A DNA stretch of 64,000 bases, taken from the NCBI RefSeq assembly GCF_030295995.1, contig NZ_AP027365.1, positions 1,550,001-1,614,000 of the forward strand, read 5' to 3'. Positions 56,634 to 64,000 of the stretch are shown here, one piece after another; the stretch's first letter is position 1; every line of letters begins with the position of its first letter. The translations under genes were made by a program, and so were the position numbers. This DNA comes from Thalassotalea hakodatensis. Lineage in GTDB: Bacteria; Pseudomonadota; Gammaproteobacteria; Enterobacterales; Alteromonadaceae. The notes under the pieces were generated by a model. That model was given only the letters and a program-made list of their open reading frames with translations, made no database searches and had not been told where the DNA came from.

Positions 56634-56637
56634 AAAC

Positions 56638-56693
56638 ATAAAAGGGGTCAGGTACAATTATTTAATTAAATAATTGTACCTGACCCCTTTTAT
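56638..56693. repeat. 56-bp perfect palindrome between trhO and metK
   Basis: Each 28-base arm begins ATAAAAGGGGTCAGGTACAA and continues TTATTTAA; the right arm is its exact reverse complement with no spacer. It lies four bases after the trhO stop and eight before the metK stop and ends in T-rich sequence on both strands, so it can terminate both transcripts. From memory, GGGGTCAG-headed palindromes recur in marine Gammaproteobacteria as REP/IS200-like elements; a search would be needed. Confidence 0.9.
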
Positions 56694-56701
56694 TTTGTTT
56701 G

Positions 56702-57889
56702 TTAAATGCCGGCAGCGGCTTTTAATGCTTCAGCTTTATCTGTTTTTTCCCATGTAAAAGCAGTAAACGTTTCACCGTCAACCGTCATTTCATAAGGCTC
56801 TCGGCCAAAGTGACCGTATGCCGCTGTTTGTTTGTACATAGGATGTAGCAAATCTAACATTTTGGTAATGCCGTATGGGCGTAAGTCAAAGTGTTCGCGA
56901 ACAAGCTTAATTAACGTTTCTTCAGAAACTTTGCCAGTACCAAAGGTTTCAATTGATATAGACGTAGGCTCAGCAACTCCTATTGCATACGACACCTGAA
57001 TTTCACAACGTTCAGCAAGACCCGCTGCAACAATATTCTTAGCAACATAACGACCAGCATAAGCGGCACTGCGATCAACTTTTGATGGATCTTTACCTGA
57101 AAATGCACCACCGCCATGGCGGGCCATACCACCATAGGTATCAACAATAATTTTACGTCCGGTTAAACCACAATCGCCTACAGGACCACCAATAACGAAA
57201 CGACCTGTTGGATTGATGAAATACTTCGTTTCATCAGTTAACCATTCGGCAGGTAAAACGGCTTTAATGATGTTTTCCATTACTGCTTCGTGTAAGTCTT
57301 CTTGTGATATTTCAGGGTTATGTTGCGTGGATAAAACCACGGCATCAATGGCAACCGGTTTATCATTTTCATACACAAAGGTAACTTGTGACTTTGCATC
57401 GGGGCGCAACCAAGGTAATACACCTGATTTTCTTAATTCCGCTTGGCGTTCAACTAAACGGTGTGAATAATAAAGTGGGGCAGGCATTAACGTTTCGGTT
57501 TCATTGGTTGCATAACCAAACATCAGGCCTTGGTCACCCGCACCTTGATCTTCAGGTTTTACACGATCAACACCTTGCGCAATTTCAGTTGATTGTTGCC
57601 CGATTAAATTCATAATGCCACATGTTTCGCCATCAAAGCCAACATCTGATGAGGTATAACCAATATCGCAGATTACCTTACGGGTAAGGTCTTCTAAATC
57701 TACCCAAGCAGAAGTAGAAATTTCACCAGAAATTATTGCAACACCTGTTTTTACCATCGTCTCACAAGCAACGCGTGCATATTTATCTTTGGCTATTATG
57801 GCATCTAATACAGCATCTGAAATTTGATCAGCAATTTTATCAGGATGACCTTCTGAAACAGATTCAGACGTAAAATAATGTCTAGACAT
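56702..57889 (-). CDS. metK: S-adenosylmethionine synthetase
   Basis: Makes SAM from methionine and ATP. It has 395 residues. Signatures: [20 protein letters not shown] near the N-terminus, [12 protein letters not shown] (substrate loop), [15 protein letters not shown] (phosphate/ATP loop) and YGHFGREP near the C-terminus. Three tandem met boxes lie 83-106 bases upstream of the start codon, so MetJ repression is expected. I saw no SAM riboswitch. It is convergent with trhO. Confidence 0.97.
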   Translation of the reverse strand: MSRHYFTSESVSEGHPDKIADQISDAVLDAIIAKDKYARVACETMVKTGVAIISGEISTSAWVDLEDLTRKVICDIGYTSSDVGFDGETCGIMNLIGQQSTEIAQGVDRVKPEDQGAGDQGLMFGYATNETETLMPAPLYYSHRLVERQAELRKSGVLPWLRPDAKSQVTFVYENDKPVAIDAVVLSTQHNPEISQEDLHEAVMENIIKAVLPAEWLTDETKYFINPTGRFVIGGPVGDCGLTGRKIIVDTYGGMARHGGGAFSGKDPSKVDRSAAYAGRYVAKNIVAAGLAERCEIQVSYAIGVAEPTSISIETFGTGKVSEETLIKLVREHFDLRPYGITKMLDLLHPMYKQTAAYGHFGREPYEMTVDGETFTAFTWEKTDKAEALKAAAGI

Positions 57890-57971
57890 AAACCCTCAAC
57901 AATTCAATTAATGGACAAACAGTCAATTTATAGGCGCATTGTAACCCCAGTGAAAATTATTTTCTACTTTT

Positions 57972-57995
57972 TTACGCCTAGACGTCTAAATGGCT
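57972..57995 (-). promoter_or_regulatory. MetJ operator upstream of metK (three tandem met boxes)
   Basis: A perfect met box AGACGTCT at 57980-57987 is flanked without gap by TTACGCCT (57972-57979, 5 of 8) and AAATGGCT (57988-57995, 5 of 8). MetJ binds cooperatively to two or more adjacent 8-bp boxes. One strong box with weaker neighbours upstream of metK is the expected pattern. Confidence 0.8.
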
Positions 57996-58007
57996 TAAAT
58001 TATTTGG

Positions 58008-58817
58008 TTATATAAATGAAGTAAAGCGCAGTTGTGTGGACCAAAGTGAGGATAAAAGTTGGTTATGATTCGCTTTATGCTGATTACTATAAAATAAAAT
58101 TTTTCCACAACTATCTGATAAATTTACTATTTCATGTTGTTTTAACTGTCTTGATAATTGTTCTGTTACCGGCTGTGCTGTTTCTAGTAGATTAACGTTG
58201 TTACCTACAATGTGCTTAATTTGTTCACTGACAAAAGGGTAATGTGTGCAGCCGAGAACGAGTTGATCAATGTTACTAGCTAATAATGGTGATAGGAATT
58301 TCGTTAATAAAGCAAAACATTCGTGACTACCTTGTTGGCCAGTTTCTATCATGTTGACCAAACCTGGACAGGGTTGAACAAAAACGCTAGAGCCATTTTT
58401 GTGTTGATTAATCAATGATATAAATCGTGGATTTTCAGCCGTAGCACTGGTTACCAGTACTCCAATTTTTTTATTCTTACTTAATGCGACTGCCGGCTTA
58501 ATGGCTGGTTCTACACCAATAATGGGGATGGACACTTGTGCTCGTAGTTGATCAATCGCATTGACTGTCGCGGTATTACAAGCAACAACAATAGCTTTAC
58601 ATTGTTGCTCGATAAACCACTGTGCAATGGTATTAACGCGTTCAATAATAGTTTCAAATGATTGTTCGCCATAAGGAGCATATTTTGAATCAGCCACGTA
58701 AATAATATTTTCGCGTGGTAACTGTTCAGTAATGCATTTAGCAATCGATAATCCACCGATGCCAGAGTCGAATATACCAATAGGGGAGTTATTTGATTGA
58801 GTTTGCAATTTGAACAC
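58008..58817 (-). CDS. murI: Glutamate racemase
   Basis: Converts L- to D-glutamate for peptidoglycan. It has 269 residues of Asp/Glu racemase fold with two catalytic cysteines: VACNTATVNA (about residue 80) and LGCTHYPF (about 190); PIGIFDSGIGGLSIAK is the N-terminal signature. The start is a GTG at 58817 (MFKLQTQSNN); no suitable ATG is nearby. It lies directly downstream of the 6S RNA gene, in the position where many Gammaproteobacteria have the fau (ygfA) gene. Confidence 0.95.
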   Translation of the reverse strand: MFKLQTQSNNSPIGIFDSGIGGLSIAKCITEQLPRENIIYVADSKYAPYGEQSFETIIERVNTIAQWFIEQQCKAIVVACNTATVNAIDQLRAQVSIPIIGVEPAIKPAVALSKNKKIGVLVTSATAENPRFISLINQHKNGSSVFVQPCPGLVNMIETGQQGSHECFALLTKFLSPLLASNIDQLVLGCTHYPFVSEQIKHIVGNNVNLLETAQPVTEQLSRQLKQHEIVNLSDSCGKILFYSNQHKANHNQLLSSLWSTQLRFTSFI

Positions 58818-58891
58818 TTAAAACAATGACTAACAGTGCTGTTATAGGGATTTTTTCGTGAAATGTAAAGAATAACAGTAATAAGAATAAA

Positions 58892-59072
58892 GCTTCCAGA
58901 ATGCAGTGGCCAACATTAGTCCTGAACACCGTGTGTTCAGGGCGGGAATCGTGCAATATCCGTAGGCTTCCCAATACGCGTTGGGCTTGCACAATAGATA
59001 CTACTTAACTCCCTTAGGTAAAACTTATCGGCTCAGGGACATAGTTCGCACACTAACACCCCAGAAGACTTA
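58892..59072 (-). ncRNA. ssrS: 6S RNA
   Basis: Regulatory RNA that binds sigma-70 RNA polymerase and mimics an open promoter. On the minus strand the sequence contains TCCCTGAGCCGATAAGTTTT, matching the E. coli 6S segment TCCCCTGAGCCGATATTTC. The 5' part (CTTCTGGGGTGTT) can pair, with wobbles, with the 3' part (CACTGCATTCTGGAAG), giving the closing stem, and the middle has further complementary arms (CTGAACAC with GTGTTCAG; CCCAACGCG with CGTATTGGG). The length of about 180 nt matches E. coli (184). Ends are estimated from the promoter and closing stem. It lies downstream of zapA, the ancestral neighbour. Confidence 0.92.
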
Positions 59073-59078
59073 AGCCTT

Positions 59079-59107
59079 AGTATAGCGAAAATAGCCAACA
59101 GCTTTAA
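59079..59107 (-). promoter_or_regulatory. Putative 6S RNA promoter
   Basis: Minus strand -10 TATACT (59079-59084), 17-bp spacer, and -35-like TTAAAG (59102-59107). The -10 position agrees with the predicted RNA 5' end about 7 bases downstream. Confidence 0.55.
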
Positions 59108-59183
59108 GTTTTTTCGACGGGAATTGGTTTAATTGGTTAGTGAGTAAGCTAACTGCTTATCAGTTAAGCAATTTCTATTATTG

Positions 59184-60338
59184 TTAAGTTGGACAAGGAT
59201 CGTAGTCAGGGTTTTTAGACAGTAAAATGGCGTCTTTAACAAGTTGTTCATTGGCAAATTGCTCAGAGTTGTACATCTTAGCGTTGAACCATTCGCGAAG
59301 TAGGTTTTCATCAAAAAAAGTAAGTATTGACGCTAATTGCTCTGATTCATTAATCACTGATTGGTTGGCTGGCATTTTATTTATTAACAAATTTACCATT
59401 TCGTCATTTTTCCAATATCTATACGCTAAAACTTGCATGTTTAAACCAATCAACTTAGTAATAACTTCTTTAGCGGTATCCTCTATTAACTTTCCTAGCG
59501 TTAAACACGTTTCAATGAATTCTTCATCATTCGTTTCTTTGCATAGTTGATTTAAATGGCCGAGCTGTTCAACTTTCGCTGCTCCATAGCCGATTGTCAT
59601 AACAATTTGCTCTCTTTCAGACAAATCACTATATTTCGTTAAACTATGTTTAATTAACAGTAAAGCTTTATTTGACTCGTCTTGGTAGATGACTTTTTTA
59701 CTTGCTTCATGTAAAAGTACTTTAGTTTCTTCTAGCATTCCTTGCTTCATTTTGACTAACGCTAGCTTTACTAACAAATCAGCGCTATTTGTAACGGTTT
59801 GTTTTATATTTTTTAAAATATCATCACTACATAATGAGTCGTGTTTGTGGCTAATGCATAAATCTAAAATTTCTGAGTTAATAATGGGAGAAGATGGTTG
59901 TTGATAATAAAGTTGTTGTAATGTCTTTGATTGTTCATCAATACTTTGCGGCTTTCGAACCAATAAATAACTAAGTTGATCTTCAAAGGTGTTACTTTTT
60001 TTTAATCGGTACAAGTACTGTGTTACTAAATTATCAGGAATTAATCCTGAGTGGTTTCCTAATGCATGTCTACAATCTTTTATATAATCATCAGGAAAAC
60101 TTTCATCAGCTTGAATAACTTCTTTATCAACTTTTGCTTGCGAAGGTTGTAATTTATTACTTGGTTTATCGAGGGGAGCTGGTAATGCGTTCGCGAAGTT
60201 TATTTCTGGTATTTTACTTTTTGCCGTAGCTGGCGAGTCGGGTATTGATGATATTGAGGATGAAATCGAACTAAAATAGACTAAAAGCAAAATGGCAGCG
60301 ATAGCAAACAACAAGAAGAGAGTTTTTCGTTTATGCAT
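59184..60338 (-). CDS. Membrane-anchored protein of unknown function
   Basis: Not recognised. A 384-residue protein with one N-terminal membrane helix (about 7-24, after MHKRK) acting as an uncleaved anchor or signal, a serine/proline/lysine-rich linker (about 25-85), then a mostly helical soluble part (about 90-384) with regularly spaced Leu/Ala/Tyr helices that could be TPR-like. Six or so cysteines occur (DCRHAL, DLCISHKHDSLC, QLCKE, TCLTL, DPCPT), suggesting periplasmic disulfides. AAGGA precedes the ATG. It starts 20 bp after zapA, and lies between zapA and the 6S RNA gene, which are usually adjacent. Confidence 0.75.
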   Translation of the reverse strand: MHKRKTLFLLFAIAAILLLVYFSSISSSISSIPDSPATAKSKIPEINFANALPAPLDKPSNKLQPSQAKVDKEVIQADESFPDDYIKDCRHALGNHSGLIPDNLVTQYLYRLKKSNTFEDQLSYLLVRKPQSIDEQSKTLQQLYYQQPSSPIINSEILDLCISHKHDSLCSDDILKNIKQTVTNSADLLVKLALVKMKQGMLEETKVLLHEASKKVIYQDESNKALLLIKHSLTKYSDLSEREQIVMTIGYGAAKVEQLGHLNQLCKETNDEEFIETCLTLGKLIEDTAKEVITKLIGLNMQVLAYRYWKNDEMVNLLINKMPANQSVINESEQLASILTFFDENLLREWFNAKMYNSEQFANEQLVKDAILLSKNPDYDPCPT

Positions 60339-60358
60339 ATCCTTTGCATCTCCTTGGG

Positions 60359-60667
60359 TTAGGCTTGTTTTTCTTGTCGATGAACCGCTTGTTCAATGGT
60401 TTGTTGTAACAAGTCTATTTTACTTTCAAGCTGCTGCTTTTCTGCTTTAAAGGCTTGTTGCTGCTCTAGGTAGTCGTTTGCTAAGTTTAACGACGCCATT
60501 AACATGGCTTGTTCGGCGTTTTTAATAACTTTAACTTTGCTTTTATCAGCTTCCAACCGACTATTTAACTCATTTGCTGCCTGCAACAACGCAGACTCTT
60601 GACCTTGCGGGCAAGCAATCTTTAAACGGCGTCCTGCCACTTCAATGGTGACGTTATGTTGACTCAT
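60359..60667 (-). CDS. zapA: Cell division protein ZapA
   Basis: FtsZ-ring-associated protein that bundles FtsZ filaments. It has 102 residues: an N-terminal globular part (NVTIEVAGRRLKIACPQGQE, the family signature) and a long C-terminal coiled coil (about 55-100) for tetramerisation. It is divergent from ygfB across 294 bp and upstream of the unknown membrane protein and 6S RNA. This matches the zapA-ssrS / ygfB-pepP-ubiH order of E. coli. Confidence 0.93.
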   Translation of the reverse strand: MSQHNVTIEVAGRRLKIACPQGQESALLQAANELNSRLEADKSKVKVIKNAEQAMLMASLNLANDYLEQQQAFKAEKQQLESKIDLLQQTIEQAVHRQEKQA

Positions 60668-60961
60668 TAAGGCACTTCTATTAATTATTGTCGGTAAAAC
60701 TAGCTAGTTGTTTGTTTAATAAACAATTTAAACAACAACGCGATTGCAAACTATAACGGTCGGCGATCATAGATGCAAGCAGTTATCTGCGCTTTATTTC
60801 ACTCAGTCAAAAAAATTTTTACACTGGAAGGTTGATGAATAATTCCAAGCTGAAAATGAACGCTATAACGAGGAAAAAACATCACACAATCGCATGCCCA
60901 TGCTAGCTTACAAGCCGCGGCAATGTTACGATATTAAGCAATTAGTTTTGGAAGTTTTTAT

Positions 60962-61531
60962 ATGTCACTCAATAACTCTTTGGATTTTGCTAGCACGCAA
61001 GCCACTATCACTGCAGAAAGTGCAGAACTTCATGCCTCTGAACTGCATGGAATGCTAACCGGCCTTATTTGTGGTGGTTATTCTTTTGAAAGTAATGATT
61101 ACACGACATTAATCGAAGATATGTATAACAATGGTGAAGCATTATCAGGCGCTATTCGCATTACCTTAAAACTTATTTTTAGTAATGTGTGGCAAAGTTT
61201 ACTCGATGATTCTTACGGCTTTACGCCTATGTTACCTGACGATGATGACTCCATGCGAGAGCGTGGTTTTGCATTAAGTGCATGGGTACAAGGGTATAAT
61301 TTGGGTTTTGGTTTACAGCAAAAAAGCAATGCAGTGTTATCTGACGATGTTAAAGAAGTGCTCAATGATTTTGCTGAAATTGCCAATTTATCTGACGATA
61401 TAGATGAAGATGAAGCGACAGAGCAAGCCTATTTTGAAATATCAGAATACGTGCGAATTTCTGCTCTTTTATGTTTTACTGAATTAGGTACACCGCCCGA
61501 ACCTAAAGAAACCTCAGAAACTGTACATTAA
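60962..61531 (+). CDS. ygfB: UPF0149 family protein YgfB
   Basis: Helical protein of the UPF0149 family, 189 residues, biochemical function unresolved. Signatures: ELHGMLTGLICGG near residue 28, LPDDDDSMRERGFALSAWVQGYNLGFGLQ in the middle (positions about 92-120), and EAYFEISEYVR-like QAYFEISEYVRISALL near the end. It begins the ygfB-pepP-ubiH operon with a 2-bp gap to pepP. Confidence 0.93.
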   Translation: MSLNNSLDFASTQATITAESAELHASELHGMLTGLICGGYSFESNDYTTLIEDMYNNGEALSGAIRITLKLIFSNVWQSLLDDSYGFTPMLPDDDDSMRERGFALSAWVQGYNLGFGLQQKSNAVLSDDVKEVLNDFAEIANLSDDIDEDEATEQAYFEISEYVRISALLCFTELGTPPEPKETSETVH

Positions 61532-61533
61532 TC

Positions 61534-62871
61534 ATGAATCACACCTTAATGCCTATGAGCGAATTTAAGGCACGTAGAGCTTTATTCGCTAAGCAACTTC
61601 CTGATAACTCAGTTACTTTATTGTTTGCTGGTCAAGAAGTCACCCGCAGTAATGATACAGAATATTTATTTTGCCAAGATAAATCATTTTACTATTTAAC
61701 CGGTTTTACTGAGCCTGATGCAGTATTAATGATTGAAAAAATGAACGGTAATGTAACAACTACCTTATTTTGTTTAGCAAAAGATCCATTTGCCGAAGTA
61801 TGGCATGGCAAGCGTATTGGTTGTGAAAAAGCAAAAGATCAATACGCATTTGATGCCGCATATAGTTTAGATGAGATAGACTGTGTTGTTGAAGAGGCTA
61901 TAGCAAACAAACAATCGCTTTGTTTTTTTCAGGGGCATAATCCTCATCATGATGACCAAGTGTATACATGGTTAGATCAAGTAAAAGGCAAAGTGCGACA
62001 AGGCATTAGTGCCCCCAATATGCTTATTAATTGTCACCCCATCGTTGATGAGTTACGACTGATAAAAACTGATGCAGAACTTGAAGTTATGCGTAAAGTT
62101 AATGAAATCAGTGGTCGTGCGCATCAACGTGCCATGGAAAAAACTCAGGTAGGTATGTTTGAATACCAAATAGAAGCTGAACTATTACATGAGTTTGCCC
62201 GTCATGGTGCTAGAGAAGCAGCCTATAATTCAATTGTTGCTGGTGGTAATAACGCAAATATTTTGCACTACACCAATAACAGCGATGTGTTAACTAACGG
62301 CGATTTGTTATTAATTGATGCTGGTGGTGAATTAGCTGGTTATGCTGCAGATATTACGCGCACCTTTCCTGTTAATGGAAAGTTCACCCCTGAACAGAAA
62401 GCACTGTATCAACTGGTGCTTGATGCACAAATTGCGGCAATTAATGCCATTAAACCAGGTGCTGATTTTGGCCAGTTAAATGATATATGTCAGCAAATTC
62501 TCACTGAAGGCTTGCTCAATTTAGGCATACTGGAAGGTGACATAACCCAATTAATTACAGATAAAGCCTGTAAACAATATTTTATTCATGGATTAGGGCA
62601 CTGGCTAGGTTTAGATGTGCACGATGTGGGTGATTATCACATGAAAGACAAACGTCAAACACGGGCCTTTCAGCCTGGTATGGTGATGACGATTGAACCT
62701 GGTCTGTATATTCCTGCTGATGATGAAAACGTTGAAGCAAAGTGGCGTGGTATAGGTATACGTATCGAAGACAATATTGTGGTGACGGATCAAGGTCATG
62801 AAAATTTAACTGAACATGTGCCAAAATTTGTTGATGACATTGAACGTATAATGCAAGACGCTAAACGTTAA
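61534..62871 (+). CDS. pepP: Xaa-Pro aminopeptidase P
   Basis: Manganese metallopeptidase that removes the N-terminal residue before proline. It has 445 residues: an N-terminal AMP_N domain (about 5-140; LFCQDKSFYYLTGFTEPDAV) and a pita-bread catalytic domain with the metal ligands in LLIDAGGELAGYAADITRTF (two Asp), GLGHWLGLDVHDVG (His), TIEPGLYIP (Glu) and GIRIEDNIVV (Glu). It is the second gene of the ygfB-pepP-ubiH operon. Confidence 0.96.
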   Translation: MNHTLMPMSEFKARRALFAKQLPDNSVTLLFAGQEVTRSNDTEYLFCQDKSFYYLTGFTEPDAVLMIEKMNGNVTTTLFCLAKDPFAEVWHGKRIGCEKAKDQYAFDAAYSLDEIDCVVEEAIANKQSLCFFQGHNPHHDDQVYTWLDQVKGKVRQGISAPNMLINCHPIVDELRLIKTDAELEVMRKVNEISGRAHQRAMEKTQVGMFEYQIEAELLHEFARHGAREAAYNSIVAGGNNANILHYTNNSDVLTNGDLLLIDAGGELAGYAADITRTFPVNGKFTPEQKALYQLVLDAQIAAINAIKPGADFGQLNDICQQILTEGLLNLGILEGDITQLITDKACKQYFIHGLGHWLGLDVHDVGDYHMKDKRQTRAFQPGMVMTIEPGLYIPADDENVEAKWRGIGIRIEDNIVVTDQGHENLTEHVPKFVDDIERIMQDAKR

Positions 62872-62916
62872 GCAAAAACACAATATTCAGCAAGCAAACT
62901 CGTAACGGAAATATGC

Positions 62917-64000
62917 GTGGTAAATAAGAAGCAACAAGTTGATGTGATAATTATAGGCGGTGGTCTTTCTGGCTGTTTGTCTGCGTTAGCATTGTCAACG
63001 CTAACAACATCGTCAGGAACACCACTTACGATTGCTATTGTTGAAGCAAGTGATATACACGCGAATTCAAACCAAGAAACGTCGGCGTTACATTTTGATT
63101 CTCGAGTACTGGCTTTATCGCACGGCAGCGCTAATTATTTAAAAACCTTGAATGTCTGGCAAGCAATACATTCGAAGGCTGCAGCTATAAATACCATCCA
63201 TATTTCTGATCAAGGCAATTATGGAAAAGCGCGTATGTATGCGCACGAACACCACGTTAACGCACTAGGTTATGTAATTGAAATGGCAACATTGGGTGAT
63301 GCGTTAGTTCAAGCGTTACAAAAAGCACCGAATGTTTCGTGGTTTGCACCTAATCAAGTCGCTAATATTGATTGGCATTCAACACACGTAGATATTCAAC
63401 TAGATGATCAGCAATTATTGCAGGCTGCATTAATATTAGGCTGTGATGGTGGTCAATCAAAATGCCGACAGTTTGCTAACATTGATGTTGTCACTAAAAG
63501 TTATCAGCAAACAGCTATTATCGCGAATGTTCGGTTTGAAAAACCACATCAGCATATTGCCTATGAACGATTTACTGAACATGGACCTTTAGCAATTCTC
63601 CCTTTGACTGACCAAGATAATAGCGGTCAAAAATGTTCACTTGTTTGGACCACAACACCCGAGCATGCAGATTATTTATCGCAATTACCAAATGAAGGTT
63701 TTGCTGAGCAATTAAACCAAACGTTTGGTTATTGGTTAGGAGTCGTTGAAAAAGTAGGAAAGCGCGCCAGCTACCCACTTGATTTAGTCAAAGCGAATGA
63801 GCAAGTGTTTCACCGTATGGTGTTAATAGGTAATGCGTCACACACTATTCATCCTATCGCAGGCCAAGGGTTTAATTTAGGTTTACGTGATGTTAGTGAA
63901 TTGGCCGCTGTAATGGCTAAGCAATTATCGAAAAATGAAGATATCGCTTCTTTTGCTCAATTAAGTCGTTATGCGGCAACACGTGCAAAAGATCATCAGC
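62917..64000 (+). CDS. ubiH: 2-octaprenyl-6-methoxyphenol hydroxylase UbiH, 3'-truncated by window
   Basis: FAD monooxygenase of ubiquinone biosynthesis. The frame is open to the end of the window (about 361 codons). Features: FAD-binding IIIGGGLSGCLSALAL at the N-terminus, GCDGGQSKCRQF (middle DG motif) and GNASHTIHPIAGQGFNLGLRD (second FAD motif, GNAAHT...GQGFNLG type). The likely start is the GTG at 62917 with GGAA upstream; upstream sequence is open to 62872 but has no better start. It follows pepP, as in E. coli. UbiH rather than UbiF/UbiI is chosen from gene order and the N-terminus; the close homologue UbiI would be the alternative. Confidence 0.9.
   Translation, partial: MVNKKQQVDVIIIGGGLSGCLSALALSTLTTSSGTPLTIAIVEASDIHANSNQETSALHFDSRVLALSHGSANYLKTLNVWQAIHSKAAAINTIHISDQGNYGKARMYAHEHHVNALGYVIEMATLGDALVQALQKAPNVSWFAPNQVANIDWHSTHVDIQLDDQQLLQAALILGCDGGQSKCRQFANIDVVTKSYQQTAIIANVRFEKPHQHIAYERFTEHGPLAILPLTDQDNSGQKCSLVWTTTPEHADYLSQLPNEGFAEQLNQTFGYWLGVVEKVGKRASYPLDLVKANEQVFHRMVLIGNASHTIHPIAGQGFNLGLRDVSELAAVMAKQLSKNEDIASFAQLSRYAATRAKDHQ

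Noticed and set aside
57890-58007. SAM riboswitch upstream of metK
   Set aside because: The 118-bp leader is too short and lacks SAM-I/II/III features; met boxes explain regulation better.
1-64000. CRISPR array, tRNA or rRNA genes, prophage or toxin-antitoxin modules
   Set aside because: No regularly spaced repeats, no TTCGA-type tRNA arms in cloverleaf context, and no phage or toxin-antitoxin proteins among the genes.

Overview
This is a low-GC chromosomal segment from a marine gammaproteobacterium of the order Alteromonadales, most likely family Colwelliaceae (Colwellia, Thalassotalea, Litorilituus). I infer this from protein content and gene order, not from a search. Almost everything is core chromosome: 53 protein genes (the first and last cut by the window edges), one structural RNA (6S RNA), and no tRNA, rRNA, CRISPR array, prophage or intact insertion sequence that I could see.

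Layout. 0-5.8 kb: dnaE (3' end), accA, tilS, an SLC1-type symporter and a PhnA-family zinc-ribbon protein. 5.8-10.4 kb: two repeat-bearing intergenic regions around a DMT exporter, a GNAT acetyltransferase, a degenerate HD-GYP protein and fur. 10.4-14.7 kb: the conserved fur-fldA-ybfE-ybfF / seqA-pgm neighbourhood known from Enterobacteria, with a DUF2788 gene added. 14.8-20.8 kb: a membrane protein with a degenerate GGDEF domain, astE, and a three-gene branched-chain 2-oxoacid dehydrogenase operon. 20.9-29.8 kb: purL, mltF, an unlisted 48-codon gene and an M16 protease. 29.9-32.2 kb: tadA, hemW, rdgB. 32.3-47.0 kb: an accessory block with a DMT exporter, putA, putP, and an ECF sigma/FecR/TonB-receptor surface-signalling cluster with two paralogous receptors. 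47.0-52.0 kb: DUF4426-yggT-proC-yggS divergent from pilT-pilU. 52.0-58.8 kb: oxidoreductase-ruvX-yqgE-gshB-rsmE, trhO, metK with a MetJ operator, murI. 58.9-64 kb: 6S RNA, an unknown membrane-anchored protein, zapA, then divergent ygfB-pepP-ubiH.

How parts work together. putA/putP take up proline and oxidise it to glutamate. The bkd genes oxidise branched-chain 2-oxoacids. The sigma/FecR/STN-receptor set should couple an extracellular ligand to transcription of receptor genes. pilT/pilU are twitching motors. metK is placed in the methionine regulon by three tandem met boxes. The zapA-6S-ygfB-pepP-ubiH arrangement is ancestral.

No clearly new multi-gene system is present. The best leads are: (i) a TA-flanked palindromic repeat family whose two long copies show compensatory base changes in two stems and carry a hairpin nearly identical to the CsrA consensus site; (ii) the apparent splitting of the yggS-proC-yggT-DUF4426-rdgB-hemW operon by the 14.8-kb accessory block; (iii) a 48-residue basic protein whose stop codon lies in the loop of its own terminator; (iv) two signalling-type domains (HD-GYP, GGDEF) that have lost key residues; (v) a 56-bp perfect palindrome between trhO and metK. 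Motif positions were counted by hand; no alignment or folding program was run.
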